Under the pieces are notes generated by a model. It was not told the DNA's origin and ran no database searches. It was given only the letters and a program-made list of their open reading frames with translations. A program made the position numbers and the translations under genes. Positions 1 to 8,509 of a stretch of 64,000 nt of DNA are shown here, one piece after another. This stretch comes from Fodinibacter sp963834965 (GTDB lineage Bacteria > Actinomycetota > Actinomycetes > Actinomycetales > Dermatophilaceae), in the NCBI GenBank assembly GCA_963834965.1, contig CAWIEI010000003.1, positions 62,001 to 126,000 on the forward strand. The letters are read 5' to 3'. Every line of letters begins with the position of its first letter. The stretch's first letter is position 1.

Positions 1-935
1 AGGAGATCCTCGACCTGCCGACCGAGACGCAGGGGGATGCCGCGCTCGCGGTGCGCGTGCGAGACGCCGACGACCGTCGCGCCGGCTCGCCCGACACGGC
101 GATCGAGTTCCGAGACGTGCACTTCCGCTACCCGGAGGCCGTCGTTGCCGCACGGCACACGGCGGAGTCCGAGGCGCTCGCCGTCCTCGAGAACGCGCAC
201 GTCGACGCCTACTCCAGGTCGGGGACCGGCGACCTCGCGCCCACCCCGATCGCCGGAGAGGTGCTCGCGGGAGTGTCCTTCTCGGTGCCGCGGGGCTCTC
301 GGGTGGCCCTGGTCGGGCCGTCCGGAGCCGGGAAGAGCACGACCCTCGCCCTCATCGAACGCTTCTACGACCCGTCGGACGGCGTCGTGCTGATCGACGG
401 TGAAGACTCGCGCACCCTCGACCGTGCCGCCCTGCGCGCCCGATTGGGCTACGTCGAGCAGGACGCCCCGACCCTCGCGGGGACGATCGCCGAGAACCTG
501 CGGCTGGCCTCGCCCGAGGCGTCCGATGACGACTGCGAGCGCGTGCTGCGCGCCGTGAACCTGGCCGAGGTGCTCGAGCGCAACCCTCTCGGCGTGCACG
601 CTCCGGTCGGCGAGAGCGGCGTCATGCTCTCGGGTGGCGAGCGCCAGCGCCTCGCGATCGCCCGTGCGCTGCTGGCCGCACCTCCTATCCTGCTGCTGGA
701 CGAGTCGACCTCCTCACTGGACGGCCTCAACGAGCAGCGCATGCGCGACGCGATCGACGCCGTCGCGACCGATCGCACCCTCATCGTGATCGCCCACCGC
801 CTGTCGACCGTCGTCGACAGCGACCACATCGTCGTCATGGACCACGGAAAGGTCGTCGGTCAGGGCACGCACTCCGACCTCGTCGACTCCACGCCGCTCT
901 ACCGCGATCTCGCCCGGCATCAGCTGCTGGTCTGA
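1..935 (+). CDS. ABC transporter ATP-binding (probably ATP-binding/permease) protein, 5' end outside window
   Basis: The frame is open from base 3, so the start lies upstream and only the C-terminal half is seen. It reads like an exporter-type ATPase domain that powers substrate efflux across the inner membrane. A Walker A motif GPSGAGKST (near base 315), the signature LSGGERQR, a Walker B ILLLDEST and the H-loop AHR are all intact. The stretch before the window edge (EILDLPTE) resembles the linker after a fused membrane domain, so a half-transporter with TMD and NBD in one chain is likely. About 35 extra residues sit between the A-loop region (FRYP) and the first NBD strand (GVSF), longer than in most family members. 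Substrate cannot be told. Confidence 0.93.
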   Translation, partial: EILDLPTETQGDAALAVRVRDADDRRAGSPDTAIEFRDVHFRYPEAVVAARHTAESEALAVLENAHVDAYSRSGTGDLAPTPIAGEVLAGVSFSVPRGSRVALVGPSGAGKSTTLALIERFYDPSDGVVLIDGEDSRTLDRAALRARLGYVEQDAPTLAGTIAENLRLASPEASDDDCERVLRAVNLAEVLERNPLGVHAPVGESGVMLSGGERQRLAIARALLAAPPILLLDESTSSLDGLNEQRMRDAIDAVATDRTLIVIAHRLSTVVDSDHIVVMDHGKVVGQGTHSDLVDSTPLYRDLARHQLLV

Positions 936-962
936 CCCGCCACCTCGAACTGCCTTCTCGGC

Positions 963-1760
963 GTGAGGTATCACCTCGTCGTGGTCTGCCCTCCTGAGCA
1001 GTGGCTCGGCGGGGGCCGAGCATGCGCACTTGAACAACGGGGCGTGACCAGCAGCGGCGACATGGGGGAGCACTGGCTCATCGCGAGATACAACACGAAC
1101 CGATTACCCAGCGACGCACTGACAACCGCTGACGGGACGGTGCTCGGACGGCGTCGCCCCGCTGAACCGGGCCGTCGCCGCGTGGCTCCTCTGCGGATCC
1201 GGTCCGAGGCCGTTGTCGGCCGGGTCCTGCTTCGCGTGGCTCCGGCCGCCGCGGTGGCGCTTCGGCTGTCGCTGGGCCTGGTCTTCGTGTGGTTCGGAGC
1301 ACTGAGGCTCGCTGGAGACTCGCCGGTCGTCCCGCTCGTGAGCCCGACCCTGCCGTGGGCGAATCCGGCGGCTGTCGTGCCGTTGCTGGGCGCTGTGGAG
1401 GTTGGTCTCGGCATCGGACTGCTCGTCGGAAGAACCCAACGGTTGCTACTGCCCGCCCTGGCCGCGCATCCTGCCGACACGTTCTTGACGTTCCTGATGG
1501 CGCCCGGCCTGACCATGCAGGGAGGAAATCCCTTGTTGCTCACGGCGGATGGCGAGTTCGTGCTGAAGAATGCCGTGCTCATCTCGGCCGCGATCCTGCT
1601 GGCCTGCACGTCACGGGCAGCGAGTGAAGGGCCACCGCCAGCTCGGCCCCGGATGCGGCTGACAGCCCAGCCGCACGGGAACGTCGCGTCGAGTGCGGAT
1701 CGCGGTGCGCTGCAGGGCCTGGTCGCCCGCGCGAGAAGGCCGCATGGAGCGAGTAGGTGA
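963..1760 (+). CDS. DoxX/DUF417-like integral membrane protein
   Basis: About four hydrophobic segments follow a long charged N-terminus. The central part (LRLSLGLVFVWFGALRL, then LGAVEVGLGIGLLVG, then a segment ending FLMAPG, then LKNAVLISAAILLA) follows the helix pattern of DoxX/DUF417 proteins, small four-helix inner-membrane proteins of poorly defined, possibly redox-related function. The start is uncertain. ATG at 963 gives 265 residues, but ATG at 1062 is equally possible and the family usually begins close to the first helix. The roughly 45-residue tail after the last helix is rich in Pro and Arg and may be only run-through. The next genes are a separate toxin-antitoxin pair. Confidence 0.55.
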   Translation: MRYHLVVVCPPEQWLGGGRACALEQRGVTSSGDMGEHWLIARYNTNRLPSDALTTADGTVLGRRRPAEPGRRRVAPLRIRSEAVVGRVLLRVAPAAAVALRLSLGLVFVWFGALRLAGDSPVVPLVSPTLPWANPAAVVPLLGAVEVGLGIGLLVGRTQRLLLPALAAHPADTFLTFLMAPGLTMQGGNPLLLTADGEFVLKNAVLISAAILLACTSRAASEGPPPARPRMRLTAQPHGNVASSADRGALQGLVARARRPHGASR

Positions 1761-1773
1761 TACCAGTTTGGTA
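1761..1773. promoter_or_regulatory. candidate RHH operator with overlapping -10
   Basis: A perfect inverted repeat TACCA-gtt-TGGTA lies directly before the antitoxin gene. A -10-like TACCAT follows at 1772-1777 and the antitoxin ATG is at 1784, a spacing expected for a leaderless transcript. Autorepression by the RHH antitoxin at such a palindrome is typical of this class. The assignment here is inference. Confidence 0.45.
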
Positions 1774-1783
1774 CCATCGCTCC

Positions 1784-1987
1784 ATGGCCATGACGTTGCG
1801 ACTGACTGATGACGACGAGCACGCTCTCGCCCTGCTGGCCGAGGCCCAGGGGATCAGCAAGCAAGAGGCAACCGTGCGCGCCATCCGCGAGGCGGCGGCT
1901 CGTCGTGTTCACCAGGACCGCGTCAGCGAGCTCTCCGCCGCGGCCCGTGCTCGCTACGCCGACGTGCTCGAGCGCCTCGGCCGGTGA
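1784..1987 (+). CDS. ribbon-helix-helix antitoxin of a Doc module
   Basis: A 67-residue protein beginning MAMTLRLTDDDEHALALLAEA, a typical ribbon-helix-helix DNA-binding start: beta strand with TLRL, then helix, then the loop before SKQEATVRAIREA. The C-terminal half (about residues 40-67) would bind the toxin. It overlaps the Doc gene by four bases (GTGA), so the two are translationally coupled. It should neutralise Doc and repress its own promoter at the palindrome just upstream. ATG 1784 is preferred over upstream starts because it gives the normal RHH N-terminus and a leaderless start. Confidence 0.82.
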   Translation: MAMTLRLTDDDEHALALLAEAQGISKQEATVRAIREAAARRVHQDRVSELSAAARARYADVLERLGR

Positions 1988-2346
1988 CGTCCTACCTCTC
2001 GCTTGAGGACCTGCTGGCCTTGGCTTCCGACCTCGGGGTCGGGCCGGTGCGCGATGTCGGGTTGCTCGACTCTGCGGCTCACCGACCCCAGGTCGAGCTC
2101 TATGGGGACGAGGCCTACCCCGACCTGGACACCAAGGCCGCGGTTCTTCTCGAGTCGCTCGTGCGGAACCACGCCCTGGTGGACGGCAACAAGCGCCTGG
2201 GGTGGCTGGCCACGGTCGTGTTCTACGGGTTGAACGACGTTACGCTCGAGGCACCCGACGACGACGCGTACGAGCTGGTGATGGCCGTTGCCCGCAGCGA
2301 GCCCACCGTCGAGGCGGTTGCTGTTGCGCTCGGATCGTGGCACTGA
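1984..2346 (+). CDS. doc: Doc-type Fic-domain toxin
   Basis: A 120-residue single-domain Fic/Doc protein with the active-site motif HALVDGNKR (about residues 62-70), matching HxFx(D/E)GNxR with Leu for Phe. Doc toxins phosphorylate elongation factor Tu and stop translation, and a Lys within the motif as here (GNKR) fits Doc rather than AMP-transferring Fic. The start is GTG at 1984, overlapping the antitoxin stop. Length and gene order (antitoxin first) are standard for Phd/Doc-like pairs, although the antitoxin is RHH rather than Phd-type. No inhibitory Fic helix motif is seen, as expected when inhibition comes from the partner. Confidence 0.9.
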   Translation: MTSYLSLEDLLALASDLGVGPVRDVGLLDSAAHRPQVELYGDEAYPDLDTKAAVLLESLVRNHALVDGNKRLGWLATVVFYGLNDVTLEAPDDDAYELVMAVARSEPTVEAVAVALGSWH

Positions 2347-2540
2347 CCACCCCACAAGCCGAGCGCCTGCGGCGTGGTCGGCGACACCCCACAGCCCGAC
2401 GCCATGGACGCCACCCCGACATGCGCCAGCAGCGTCGGCCCCGCTGGCTCGGGTGTGCCATGAAGCACGGCCACGGCCTCAGGCCCGCTAGGTATATTCA
2501 GGGATGTCGGCGGGTAGCCGCTGGGTAGCGGGAGGTCAGG

Positions 2541-3191
2541 ATGAGAGCGTTGGCCGATGGCGGCGGCCTGGCCTCGCTGGGCGGGACGCTGATGATCAGC
2601 CTCACCCTGGTGCTGCTGATGCTCCTCGCGCTGGGGCTGACCACGACGCTGATCGTGTGGCGGGTGTACCGGCGCGTCCGCCGCTGGCGTGGGTGGCACC
2701 GGGGGCAGGCCGGCATCAAGTCGCGGGCGGTGATGCCCGGGCCGGGACGTGACGTCGCCCGGTTGCGTCGTGACCTGCGCACGGAGGTCGAGGCCGCCGA
2801 CGTGATGCTGTCCCGTGCGAAGGACGGCCGGCTGTTCATCGCCGACGCACGTGCCCTCCTCGACGAGCTCAAGGTCAACGCCGCGGCGGTGGATGCCAAC
2901 CTCGCGAGCATCCAGCACTACGCGGACACGACCCATCAGCGCCGTGCCCTGGACGCGCTTCGTCCTCAGGTCGCGAAGCTGATCCAGACCAGCTACCTGG
3001 CTCGGCAGACGTTGCTGCAGACCGAGATCGCGGACCGCGAGCGACACCTCACACACCTCAGTGAGCACGTCGAGCGGGAGGCCGCCGCGGTGAAGATCTA
3101 CCGCCAAGGGGCGAACGGTCTCGACCTGGGCGACCAACCTGGCAACCTCGATACCTCGAGCGGCGCGGCAGTCCCGGAGCCCAGCCAGTAG
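2541..3191 (+). CDS. unknown protein: one TM helix plus long helical cytoplasmic part
   Basis: I do not recognise the family. The start is well set by GGGAGGTCAGG before ATG 2541. Residues about 13-42 form one strong hydrophobic helix, followed by a basic patch (YRRVRRWRGWHRG), which suggests an N-out/C-in anchor. Residues about 68-190 are charged, Ala- and Leu-rich and probably helical or coiled coil. The tail is Gly/Ser/Pro-rich. A short gap and no shared operon link it to the Doc pair upstream. A scaffold or division-type membrane protein is possible but unsupported. Confidence 0.6.
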   Translation: MRALADGGGLASLGGTLMISLTLVLLMLLALGLTTTLIVWRVYRRVRRWRGWHRGQAGIKSRAVMPGPGRDVARLRRDLRTEVEAADVMLSRAKDGRLFIADARALLDELKVNAAAVDANLASIQHYADTTHQRRALDALRPQVAKLIQTSYLARQTLLQTEIADRERHLTHLSEHVEREAAAVKIYRQGANGLDLGDQPGNLDTSSGAAVPEPSQ

Positions 3192-3348
3192 CAAGACCGC
3201 CCTCGGTCACCACCAGCACGGAATGTGCTGCGGCACTGCTCAACCGGATGGGCAACAGCTGCGCGTGACCCCCGCCACGGGGTGGCTCACCCTCGCGTCA
3301 GGGAGGCAGCCGAGCGAAGTGGCGTGGCGCATCCACCGCCTTTGGGCG

Positions 3349-3801
3349 TCATGGGGGAAAGTCGGGCCCGGCATCCAGGCGCAGCTGGAGCAGGACGTCC
3401 AGAGCCACCGAGTCACCGTCGCGGCCGCCCGCTCCGACCTGCAGCGGGGCGTCGCTCGGCTCGACGTGGACGCCGGCCAACCGCGCACGCAGGGTGGGCG
3501 CCACGATGAGGACGTACCAGCGGCCGTCCGCGCCGACGCCGGCCCGGTGGTCCCGTCGCACGTACCAGCCGACGACATCGGTGCGGATGGTCCCGCCGCC
3601 GCTGTAGGGGAGTGCCCGCAGCCGGGTGGGTTCGACGCCCGCCGACCGCATCGCGTCGGCGAAGGCCGCCACCATCGGAGCCGTTCGCCGCGCCTCTGCC
3701 TCAGCCGCCCGCGCTGCGGCCGCGCGGTGGTACTCGGCGTTCTCCCGCGCCTGGCGGCGACGGACCTCGGCCGGGTCAGTGGGCTCGTTCTCCGGGCTCA
3801 T
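3349..3801 (-). CDS. hypothetical soluble protein, 150 aa
   Basis: Unrecognised. The first 40 residues are a charged Ala/Arg/Glu-rich helix (AEVRRRQARENAEY...). The remainder looks globular with beta character: TIRTDVVGWYVRRDHRAGVGADGRWYVLIV is broken by loops rich in Gly and Asp. No signal peptide or membrane segment is seen. It stands alone on the minus strand between plus-strand genes. Codon usage is like its neighbours, which supports a real gene. Confidence 0.55.
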   Translation of the reverse strand: MSPENEPTDPAEVRRRQARENAEYHRAAAARAAEAEARRTAPMVAAFADAMRSAGVEPTRLRALPYSGGGTIRTDVVGWYVRRDHRAGVGADGRWYVLIVAPTLRARLAGVHVEPSDAPLQVGAGGRDGDSVALDVLLQLRLDAGPDFPP

Positions 3802-4112
3802 CGGCCGATCATCGCAGTGGGTGAGGCCAGCTGCCCGCAGGATGCCTCAGCCAGCAGGAGAAGCCGCCGATCGCGTGTTCGAAGCGTTCCTTCAGCGGAT
3901 CCCCGGACCCCGGAACTCGTACCTCTGTCCCTTCTCGGAGGCGTCATCACGGGGCGCCGCGAAGCGTCCCACCTCATCTGCACGCTGCGGCCGCACCACT
4001 GCCGAGCCGAAGCGCAACGCCGACTCGGCATCGGCGATCGCGGTAGCCGTTTGCCAGACCGATCTCCGCTGCTACCTTGCTGGTGACAGGTCTCTGACGT
4101 GGGGGTTTTCAG
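3802..4112. other. intergenic, no gene seen
   Basis: About 310 bases with no convincing coding frame on either strand. The right end probably carries the promoter of the next gene (TACCTT near 4072 could be a -10). Confidence 0.4.
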
Positions 4113-4523
4113 ATGTCACAGGTTGCAGTCGAGGTGCCGTTCGATGCGTTCGATGCCGTCAGCTCAGAGGAGGCGCAAGAACTCATCGCTGAGTTGGGAG
4201 ACGCCGGGGTCCACGCACAGGTCGAGTACGTAGAAGGCAGGGGCGCCCTGGACGTCGCGGCGGTCGTGGCGTTGGTGACGCTCGCCAGCACCGCAGCCGC
4301 AGGGCTCGCAGTCGTGGTGGCGTTCCTGCATCGCGTGTTCGAGGTGGGGGTGGTGGTCGACAGCACCACCTCTCCGGTGAAGATCACGAAGGACAAGAGC
4401 CTTCAGCGAGGATCGGTGCTCATGATCCCGCGCTATGGTGAGCCGGTCTTGACCAAGGACGTCAGCGGAGGGGATCTGCGTGACCTGATGGCCCGAGCAC
4501 TCAGGGTCCCCGGTCAGGACTGA
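4113..4523 (+). CDS. small protein with central hydrophobic helix, EACC1-like layout
   Basis: A 136-residue protein in three parts: a soluble N-terminal part with acidic helix (SEEAQELIAELGDAG, about 18-32), a strongly hydrophobic Ala/Val helix (about 47-72), and a basic beta-rich C-terminus with KITKDKSLQRGSVLMIPRYG. The layout recalls the small 'effector-associated constant component' (EACC1) proteins that accompany variable effectors in actinobacterial conflict systems, but I cannot show homology from sequence alone. It ends 23 bases from the stop of the convergent metalloprotease gene. It could equally be an unrelated membrane protein. Confidence 0.55.
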   Translation: MSQVAVEVPFDAFDAVSSEEAQELIAELGDAGVHAQVEYVEGRGALDVAAVVALVTLASTAAAGLAVVVAFLHRVFEVGVVVDSTTSPVKITKDKSLQRGSVLMIPRYGEPVLTKDVSGGDLRDLMARALRVPGQD

Positions 4524-4546
4524 ACGAAGCCGTCAGTCGGCCCACC

Positions 4547-5803
4547 TCAGCCGTGCGCCCAGTACACCGTGCTGCGCCCGAGCTCATCGATCTCGTCGAG
4601 TTCTGGCACGGCCCGTCGCAGAAGATCCTCGGTGATCGCCGTGTCGCGAGGAGAAGCGTGGGTGAGCGACCGGTAGGTGGAGTGAACGACCGCGAAGGCG
4701 ATCGCTTCTCTGGCCGCGGCCCAACGGTACGGATTCGCCCGCACGTAGGAGGCCGCGGCCGACATGAGGATTGCCGACGATCCGCCCGGCCCAGCCTGCG
4801 CCATGACACTGCCGAGGTGTCGGCGGTCCAGGCGTGGTCCGAGGCCGCCCTGGTGCCGTGCCGTGATCGCTTCCGCGCCGAAGTCCGGGGCACCTTCACC
4901 CATGGATGTGATGGCGGCCAACGCCACTGGGTCTCGGACCAGGGGTGGCTCACCCAACGCCTCGTCCACGTCCCCCTGGACGAACTGAGCGGCATCCGCC
5001 AGCTGCGTGCCTGAGTACGACTGCACCGCATCGAGCCGAAGGGCGGGGTGCGGGTGGGTGCCGGCCACGTACCTTTCCGATGTCGTTCCCCCGGTAAGCG
5101 CCAAGGCGCGCCTCAACCTGGCGTGCGAGAGCAGGAAGAAGACTCTCGCCCCCGCGACCGCCCACTCATCCACACCTTCAGGCAGCTTGCTCAGCAGGAG
5201 GGCAGCCACGGAGTCCGCCTCGATCTCCTCCCGTGCGTTCGCATACGTGGTGGGCAACCCGACCGCGGTCAACCGCGGATCCGGAGGTGGCTCCGCGGCC
5301 GCATGGCCCAGGAGCACATGTCCGAGCTCGTGCGCTATCACGAAGAACACAGCGGCCTCTGAGAAGCTCGCGGCGATGTCGCCCCCGGCGTCGCCCGGCC
5401 GGGCCTTGTGCAGTTCCAGCAGTGCGGTCGGTGGCCCTGACGCGTCCACGGTGAGGAGCGCATTCAGGGCCGCGGGGTCGCGCGTTGTTCGCGAGAAGAC
5501 GTAGGACGAGAAGGCAGCCAGAAACTGCGGGGTGTGCTCATGGACGGCGATCCGCCATCCGTCCCCTCCCGACAGGGTGAACGCTCCGAGCCCGCCTCTG
5601 GGCACCAACGCGCACGACACCGGGGGCATCTTGTCCGAGGCTTCCAGCACCGGGATCTCAGCCAGCAGGGTCGGGCTGACATCCTGCAGGGAGGAGCGGA
5701 CCGCAAGCGCTGCCGACGTGAGCTGATCGAGGGCCGAGCCCGCGAAGGACGTGAAGCCGTCGTATAGGGATTGCCTGCCAGAATCCAATGGGACCCGAAC
5801 CAT
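4547..5803 (-). CDS. M48-like HExxH metalloprotease
   Basis: A 418-residue protein with a clear zincin core. HELGH at residues 158-162 lies in a hydrophobic helix (FFVIAHELGHVLLGH), followed by EIEAD at 193-197 supplying the third zinc ligand, and THPHPALRLDA near 249-259 matches the HP..R motif of M48 peptidases. There is no obvious signal peptide and no strong transmembrane helix apart from the catalytic one, so it is probably cytoplasmic, unlike HtpX. The N-terminal 140 and C-terminal 150 residues are unassigned. It converges on the small hydrophobic-helix protein. It may act as an effector or housekeeping protease; substrate unknown. Confidence 0.78.
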   Translation of the reverse strand: MVRVPLDSGRQSLYDGFTSFAGSALDQLTSAALAVRSSLQDVSPTLLAEIPVLEASDKMPPVSCALVPRGGLGAFTLSGGDGWRIAVHEHTPQFLAAFSSYVFSRTTRDPAALNALLTVDASGPPTALLELHKARPGDAGGDIAASFSEAAVFFVIAHELGHVLLGHAAAEPPPDPRLTAVGLPTTYANAREEIEADSVAALLLSKLPEGVDEWAVAGARVFFLLSHARLRRALALTGGTTSERYVAGTHPHPALRLDAVQSYSGTQLADAAQFVQGDVDEALGEPPLVRDPVALAAITSMGEGAPDFGAEAITARHQGGLGPRLDRRHLGSVMAQAGPGGSSAILMSAAASYVRANPYRWAAAREAIAFAVVHSTYRSLTHASPRDTAITEDLLRRAVPELDEIDELGRSTVYWAHG

Positions 5804-6026
5804 CCGTCAATGGTTGCAAGAACATGGCAGTTCGTCTCGGTGAGTTCTCCGTCGCCGGATGACGCACCTCGCCTGCGCCTCTCGAGACGGGCGCGAGAGG
5901 GCGTATCCATGCTGCTGCGCGCGAGCCCGCCCGAGAACTGGGGACTCAGGGGTGGTCAGCCCGCCAGTGCCTACGACCTCGCTTTCGCCATCGAAGCGTG
6001 AGAAGGGCGGTGACCGCCGTCGTTCT

Positions 6027-7457
6027 TCAGGGGCCGGAGTTCGGCAGGACCACGTGCCCGGGCGGACCTGCGCTGGAGAGAACCTCGTCGAAGCCGTCGC
6101 GCATGCAGTCCATCAGCACGTCAGGGTCGGGGACTGCAGCGGTGTCGATGTTGATGCCGACGAAGCAGGTGCCGCGATACGACATCAACGTGACGTTCAA
6201 CGCTGCTCCGATCGTGGGGCCGAAGGCGTAGAAGGCGTCGACCTCCGCTCCGGCGAGGTGGAGCGGGATGGGGATTCCTGGCACGTTGCTGGCGAGGAAG
6301 TCGATGTGCTTGAGCATCCCGCCGACGTAGGCGCGGGGGAGGAGGTTGAGTGCGCCGGCGAGCACGTCGGTGAAGGGCAGCGACCGGTCGGTCTTCAACG
6401 GCTCGCAACGTTTGTGGGTCTCCCTCATCCGCTCGCCCGGATCGGTGATGGCCACGGGCACCTTGAAGCGCATGAGTGTGATGCGGTTGCCGCCGATGGC
6501 GTCGCCAGGCTTGCGGATGCTGATCGGCATGGTGACCCGCAGCTCGTGGACCGGTTCGCCGTGGTTGTCGTGGTACATCCGCAAGCCCGCCGTGACGCCA
6601 GAGAGGAACGCGTCGTTGAGCTTGGCTCCCGCCGCGTGCGCCGCCCGCAGGATGTCCTCCAGCGGTAGCTGCAGCACGTCGTAGTGCCAGGCCATGTGGC
6701 GTCCGGTCATGACCGGCGAGAGCGTGGCCTCCGCCGGCTGGAGGAAGCGCGCAACCGACCGGACCGTCGCCATCGCCTCGCTGGCGGTCTCGCGCGGATG
6801 CAGCACCGCGTGAGCCGCGTCGCCGGGTGCCGAGGTGAGCATCTCCCTCGAGAAGCCCAGAAGGCGATTCCAGTTGTGGCCGAGGGCATCACGGACCAGG
6901 TCCACGGTGTCGAGGCTCTCGCCGGCGGGCGCTTCGGGCAGGGGCCCGAGCTCCGCGGGGTTCGGCTCGACGTCGAACAGGAGGCGCGCGATGTCCATGC
7001 CACCGACACCGTCGGTCAACGAGTGGTGGATCTTCAGGACGACAGCCGTCCGACCACCCTCGAGCTGCTCGATGAACGTCGCCTCCCACAGGGGTCGGTC
7101 TCGATCGAAGCCCGCCATGCCGGTCTTGCGCGCGAACTGCAGGACCGTTTCGAGCGTCCTCGGCGATGCGGCCTCGAACCTACGGACGTGCCAGGACAGG
7201 TCGAAGTCGGGATCAACGACCCAGCGGGGCGTGGCCAGCCGCAGCGGTGGCTGCACCACCTTCTGCCGGAAGCCGGGCGAGATGCGGGTGAGCCGCTCGA
7301 GCCGCTCGGTCAACCGATCCCAGTCCGGCGCGCGCTCGAGCATCAGGACGACGACGACCGTCGATCGCAGCAGCGGGTCCTGCTCCATGTACCAGGCGAA
7401 CGCGTTGGTGTCGCGCATGTGGACCTCGACCGGTTCAGCCAACGCGATCACATCCAT
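6027..7457 (-). CDS. wax ester synthase / diacylglycerol acyltransferase (WS/DGAT)
   Basis: A 476-residue acyl-CoA-dependent acyltransferase that joins a fatty acyl group to diacylglycerol or a fatty alcohol, making storage lipid at the membrane. The catalytic motif HHSLTDG is at residues 144-150 (HHxxxDG). The PLW motif (DRPLWEATFIEQLEGG) and the later KLNDAFLSGVTAGLR block are also typical. Start choice: ATG 7457 gives 476 residues. ATG 7418 has a better ribosome site (GAGGT five bases upstream) and gives 463 residues, also a normal length. Single gene, no operon partner. Actinobacteria often carry several paralogues. Confidence 0.93.
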   Translation of the reverse strand: MDVIALAEPVEVHMRDTNAFAWYMEQDPLLRSTVVVVLMLERAPDWDRLTERLERLTRISPGFRQKVVQPPLRLATPRWVVDPDFDLSWHVRRFEAASPRTLETVLQFARKTGMAGFDRDRPLWEATFIEQLEGGRTAVVLKIHHSLTDGVGGMDIARLLFDVEPNPAELGPLPEAPAGESLDTVDLVRDALGHNWNRLLGFSREMLTSAPGDAAHAVLHPRETASEAMATVRSVARFLQPAEATLSPVMTGRHMAWHYDVLQLPLEDILRAAHAAGAKLNDAFLSGVTAGLRMYHDNHGEPVHELRVTMPISIRKPGDAIGGNRITLMRFKVPVAITDPGERMRETHKRCEPLKTDRSLPFTDVLAGALNLLPRAYVGGMLKHIDFLASNVPGIPIPLHLAGAEVDAFYAFGPTIGAALNVTLMSYRGTCFVGINIDTAAVPDPDVLMDCMRDGFDEVLSSAGPPGHVVLPNSGP

Positions 7458-7675
7458 CTCATGCCGGGCGGACGCTTCGAACGCCGCGCCAGCCGAGTCT
7501 AGTTGTCTCCGTCCGCCCCCGAAGATGCCCGACCGTTGACCGATATCGACATCGCCCGATGCTGGCGGCGGCGGGATGGATCCATGGCACCCTCCGGATC
7601 TCCGCCAGCCCGTCGAGATCTCGATCGACCTGCTCTGTCTCGGCGGCTGCGGCTGAACGCAATTGGGATGTCGGC

Positions 7676-7948
7676 TCACGCCACCCATACAGAGAAGCTG
7701 GTGCATCCGTCAGTGTCTGTTTCTCGGCGGTGGGCCATGGCCAGTCGGTCGGCGTCGCGCTCGGGAAGGAAGCCGGAGTCCCGGCGACAGTCGTGGCAGA
7801 CCGCGACGGCTCGTCGACCGAGGTGGACGACATCGATGAGGTGGGGATGACAGGCCTCGTCAGCTCCGTGGTGGTGGTCGCGTCGGTGGGCTGCATCGAC
7901 AGTGCAGGCGGCCACCGCCTCGGTGCGGTTGGTTGTCGAGCCGAACAT
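7676..7948 (-). CDS. small CHDC-motif protein, unknown function
   Basis: A 90-residue protein whose start is fixed by GGGAGGAT six bases before ATG 7948. The C-terminal half reads LIDVVHLGRRAVAVCHDC followed by DSGFLPERDAD and LAMAHR. The CHDC pair with nearby His residues suggests a metal- or thiol-binding knuckle. I recognise the pattern from small uncharacterised actinobacterial proteins but know no function. The first 40 residues are rich in Thr and His. It is divergent from nothing obvious and lies between the acyltransferase and another small membrane protein. Confidence 0.6.
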   Translation of the reverse strand: MFGSTTNRTEAVAACTVDAAHRRDHHHGADEACHPHLIDVVHLGRRAVAVCHDCRRDSGFLPERDADRLAMAHRRETDTDGCTSFSVWVA

Positions 7949-8069
7949 CTGATCCTCCCTTCCGGAGGGGTGTCTTCTGCATTCACAGGGAGCCGGATGC
8001 CGCTGCGATTCGCCGGCAGCAGGGTCCACCTCGAGGGGCGGGCACGTGGCCCGCCGGGCACTTCAGCGA

Positions 8070-8324
8070 TCAGGCTGCGGTGCCTCGCGCCGCGTCGGTG
8101 CTGGCCGGCATCCGATCGGGTCGCTGCTCGGGCACTGGCTGGGCCGCCCGTTGCGCGGTGAGCGGCGACGGGAGCAGGGCGCCGATCGTCAGCCCCGCCA
8201 GGCCCGCCAGGTACTCGTTCACCGGCTGGCCCCGCACAGACAGGTAGATCACGGCTCCCAGAGTGGAGAGTGCTGCAACGATCACCGCCAAGCTCGATAT
8301 GCGTGCCGCGAATCCGTCAGACAT
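8070..8324 (-). CDS. small two-helix membrane protein
   Basis: An 84-residue protein with two hydrophobic segments: SSLAVIVAALSTLGAVIYLSV (about 9-29) and a second at about 36-53 (EYLAGLAGLTIGALLPS). The tail is hydrophilic and Pro-rich. ATG 8324 is chosen because GGAGG lies at ideal spacing before it. The size and hairpin topology resemble holin-like or other small phage and actinobacterial membrane proteins. No phage genes are nearby, so no function is assigned. Confidence 0.6.
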   Translation of the reverse strand: MSDGFAARISSLAVIVAALSTLGAVIYLSVRGQPVNEYLAGLAGLTIGALLPSPLTAQRAAQPVPEQRPDRMPASTDAARGTAA

Positions 8325-8509
8325 GACGACCTCCAACCTCGGCTGGGCAGGCCGCCCAACCTGTTGCCCTCAAGGAGCGTGCGGAGTGGGCCGCTGATAC
8401 CCGCAGCGCACGACCTACTGTCGGTGTCACGAACTCGTGAGAGAACGCAACCGGCAGACGGCGGCATGTTGCGCCTTGATTGCGGTACACAACCGGGCGG
8501 GCGACAGGA

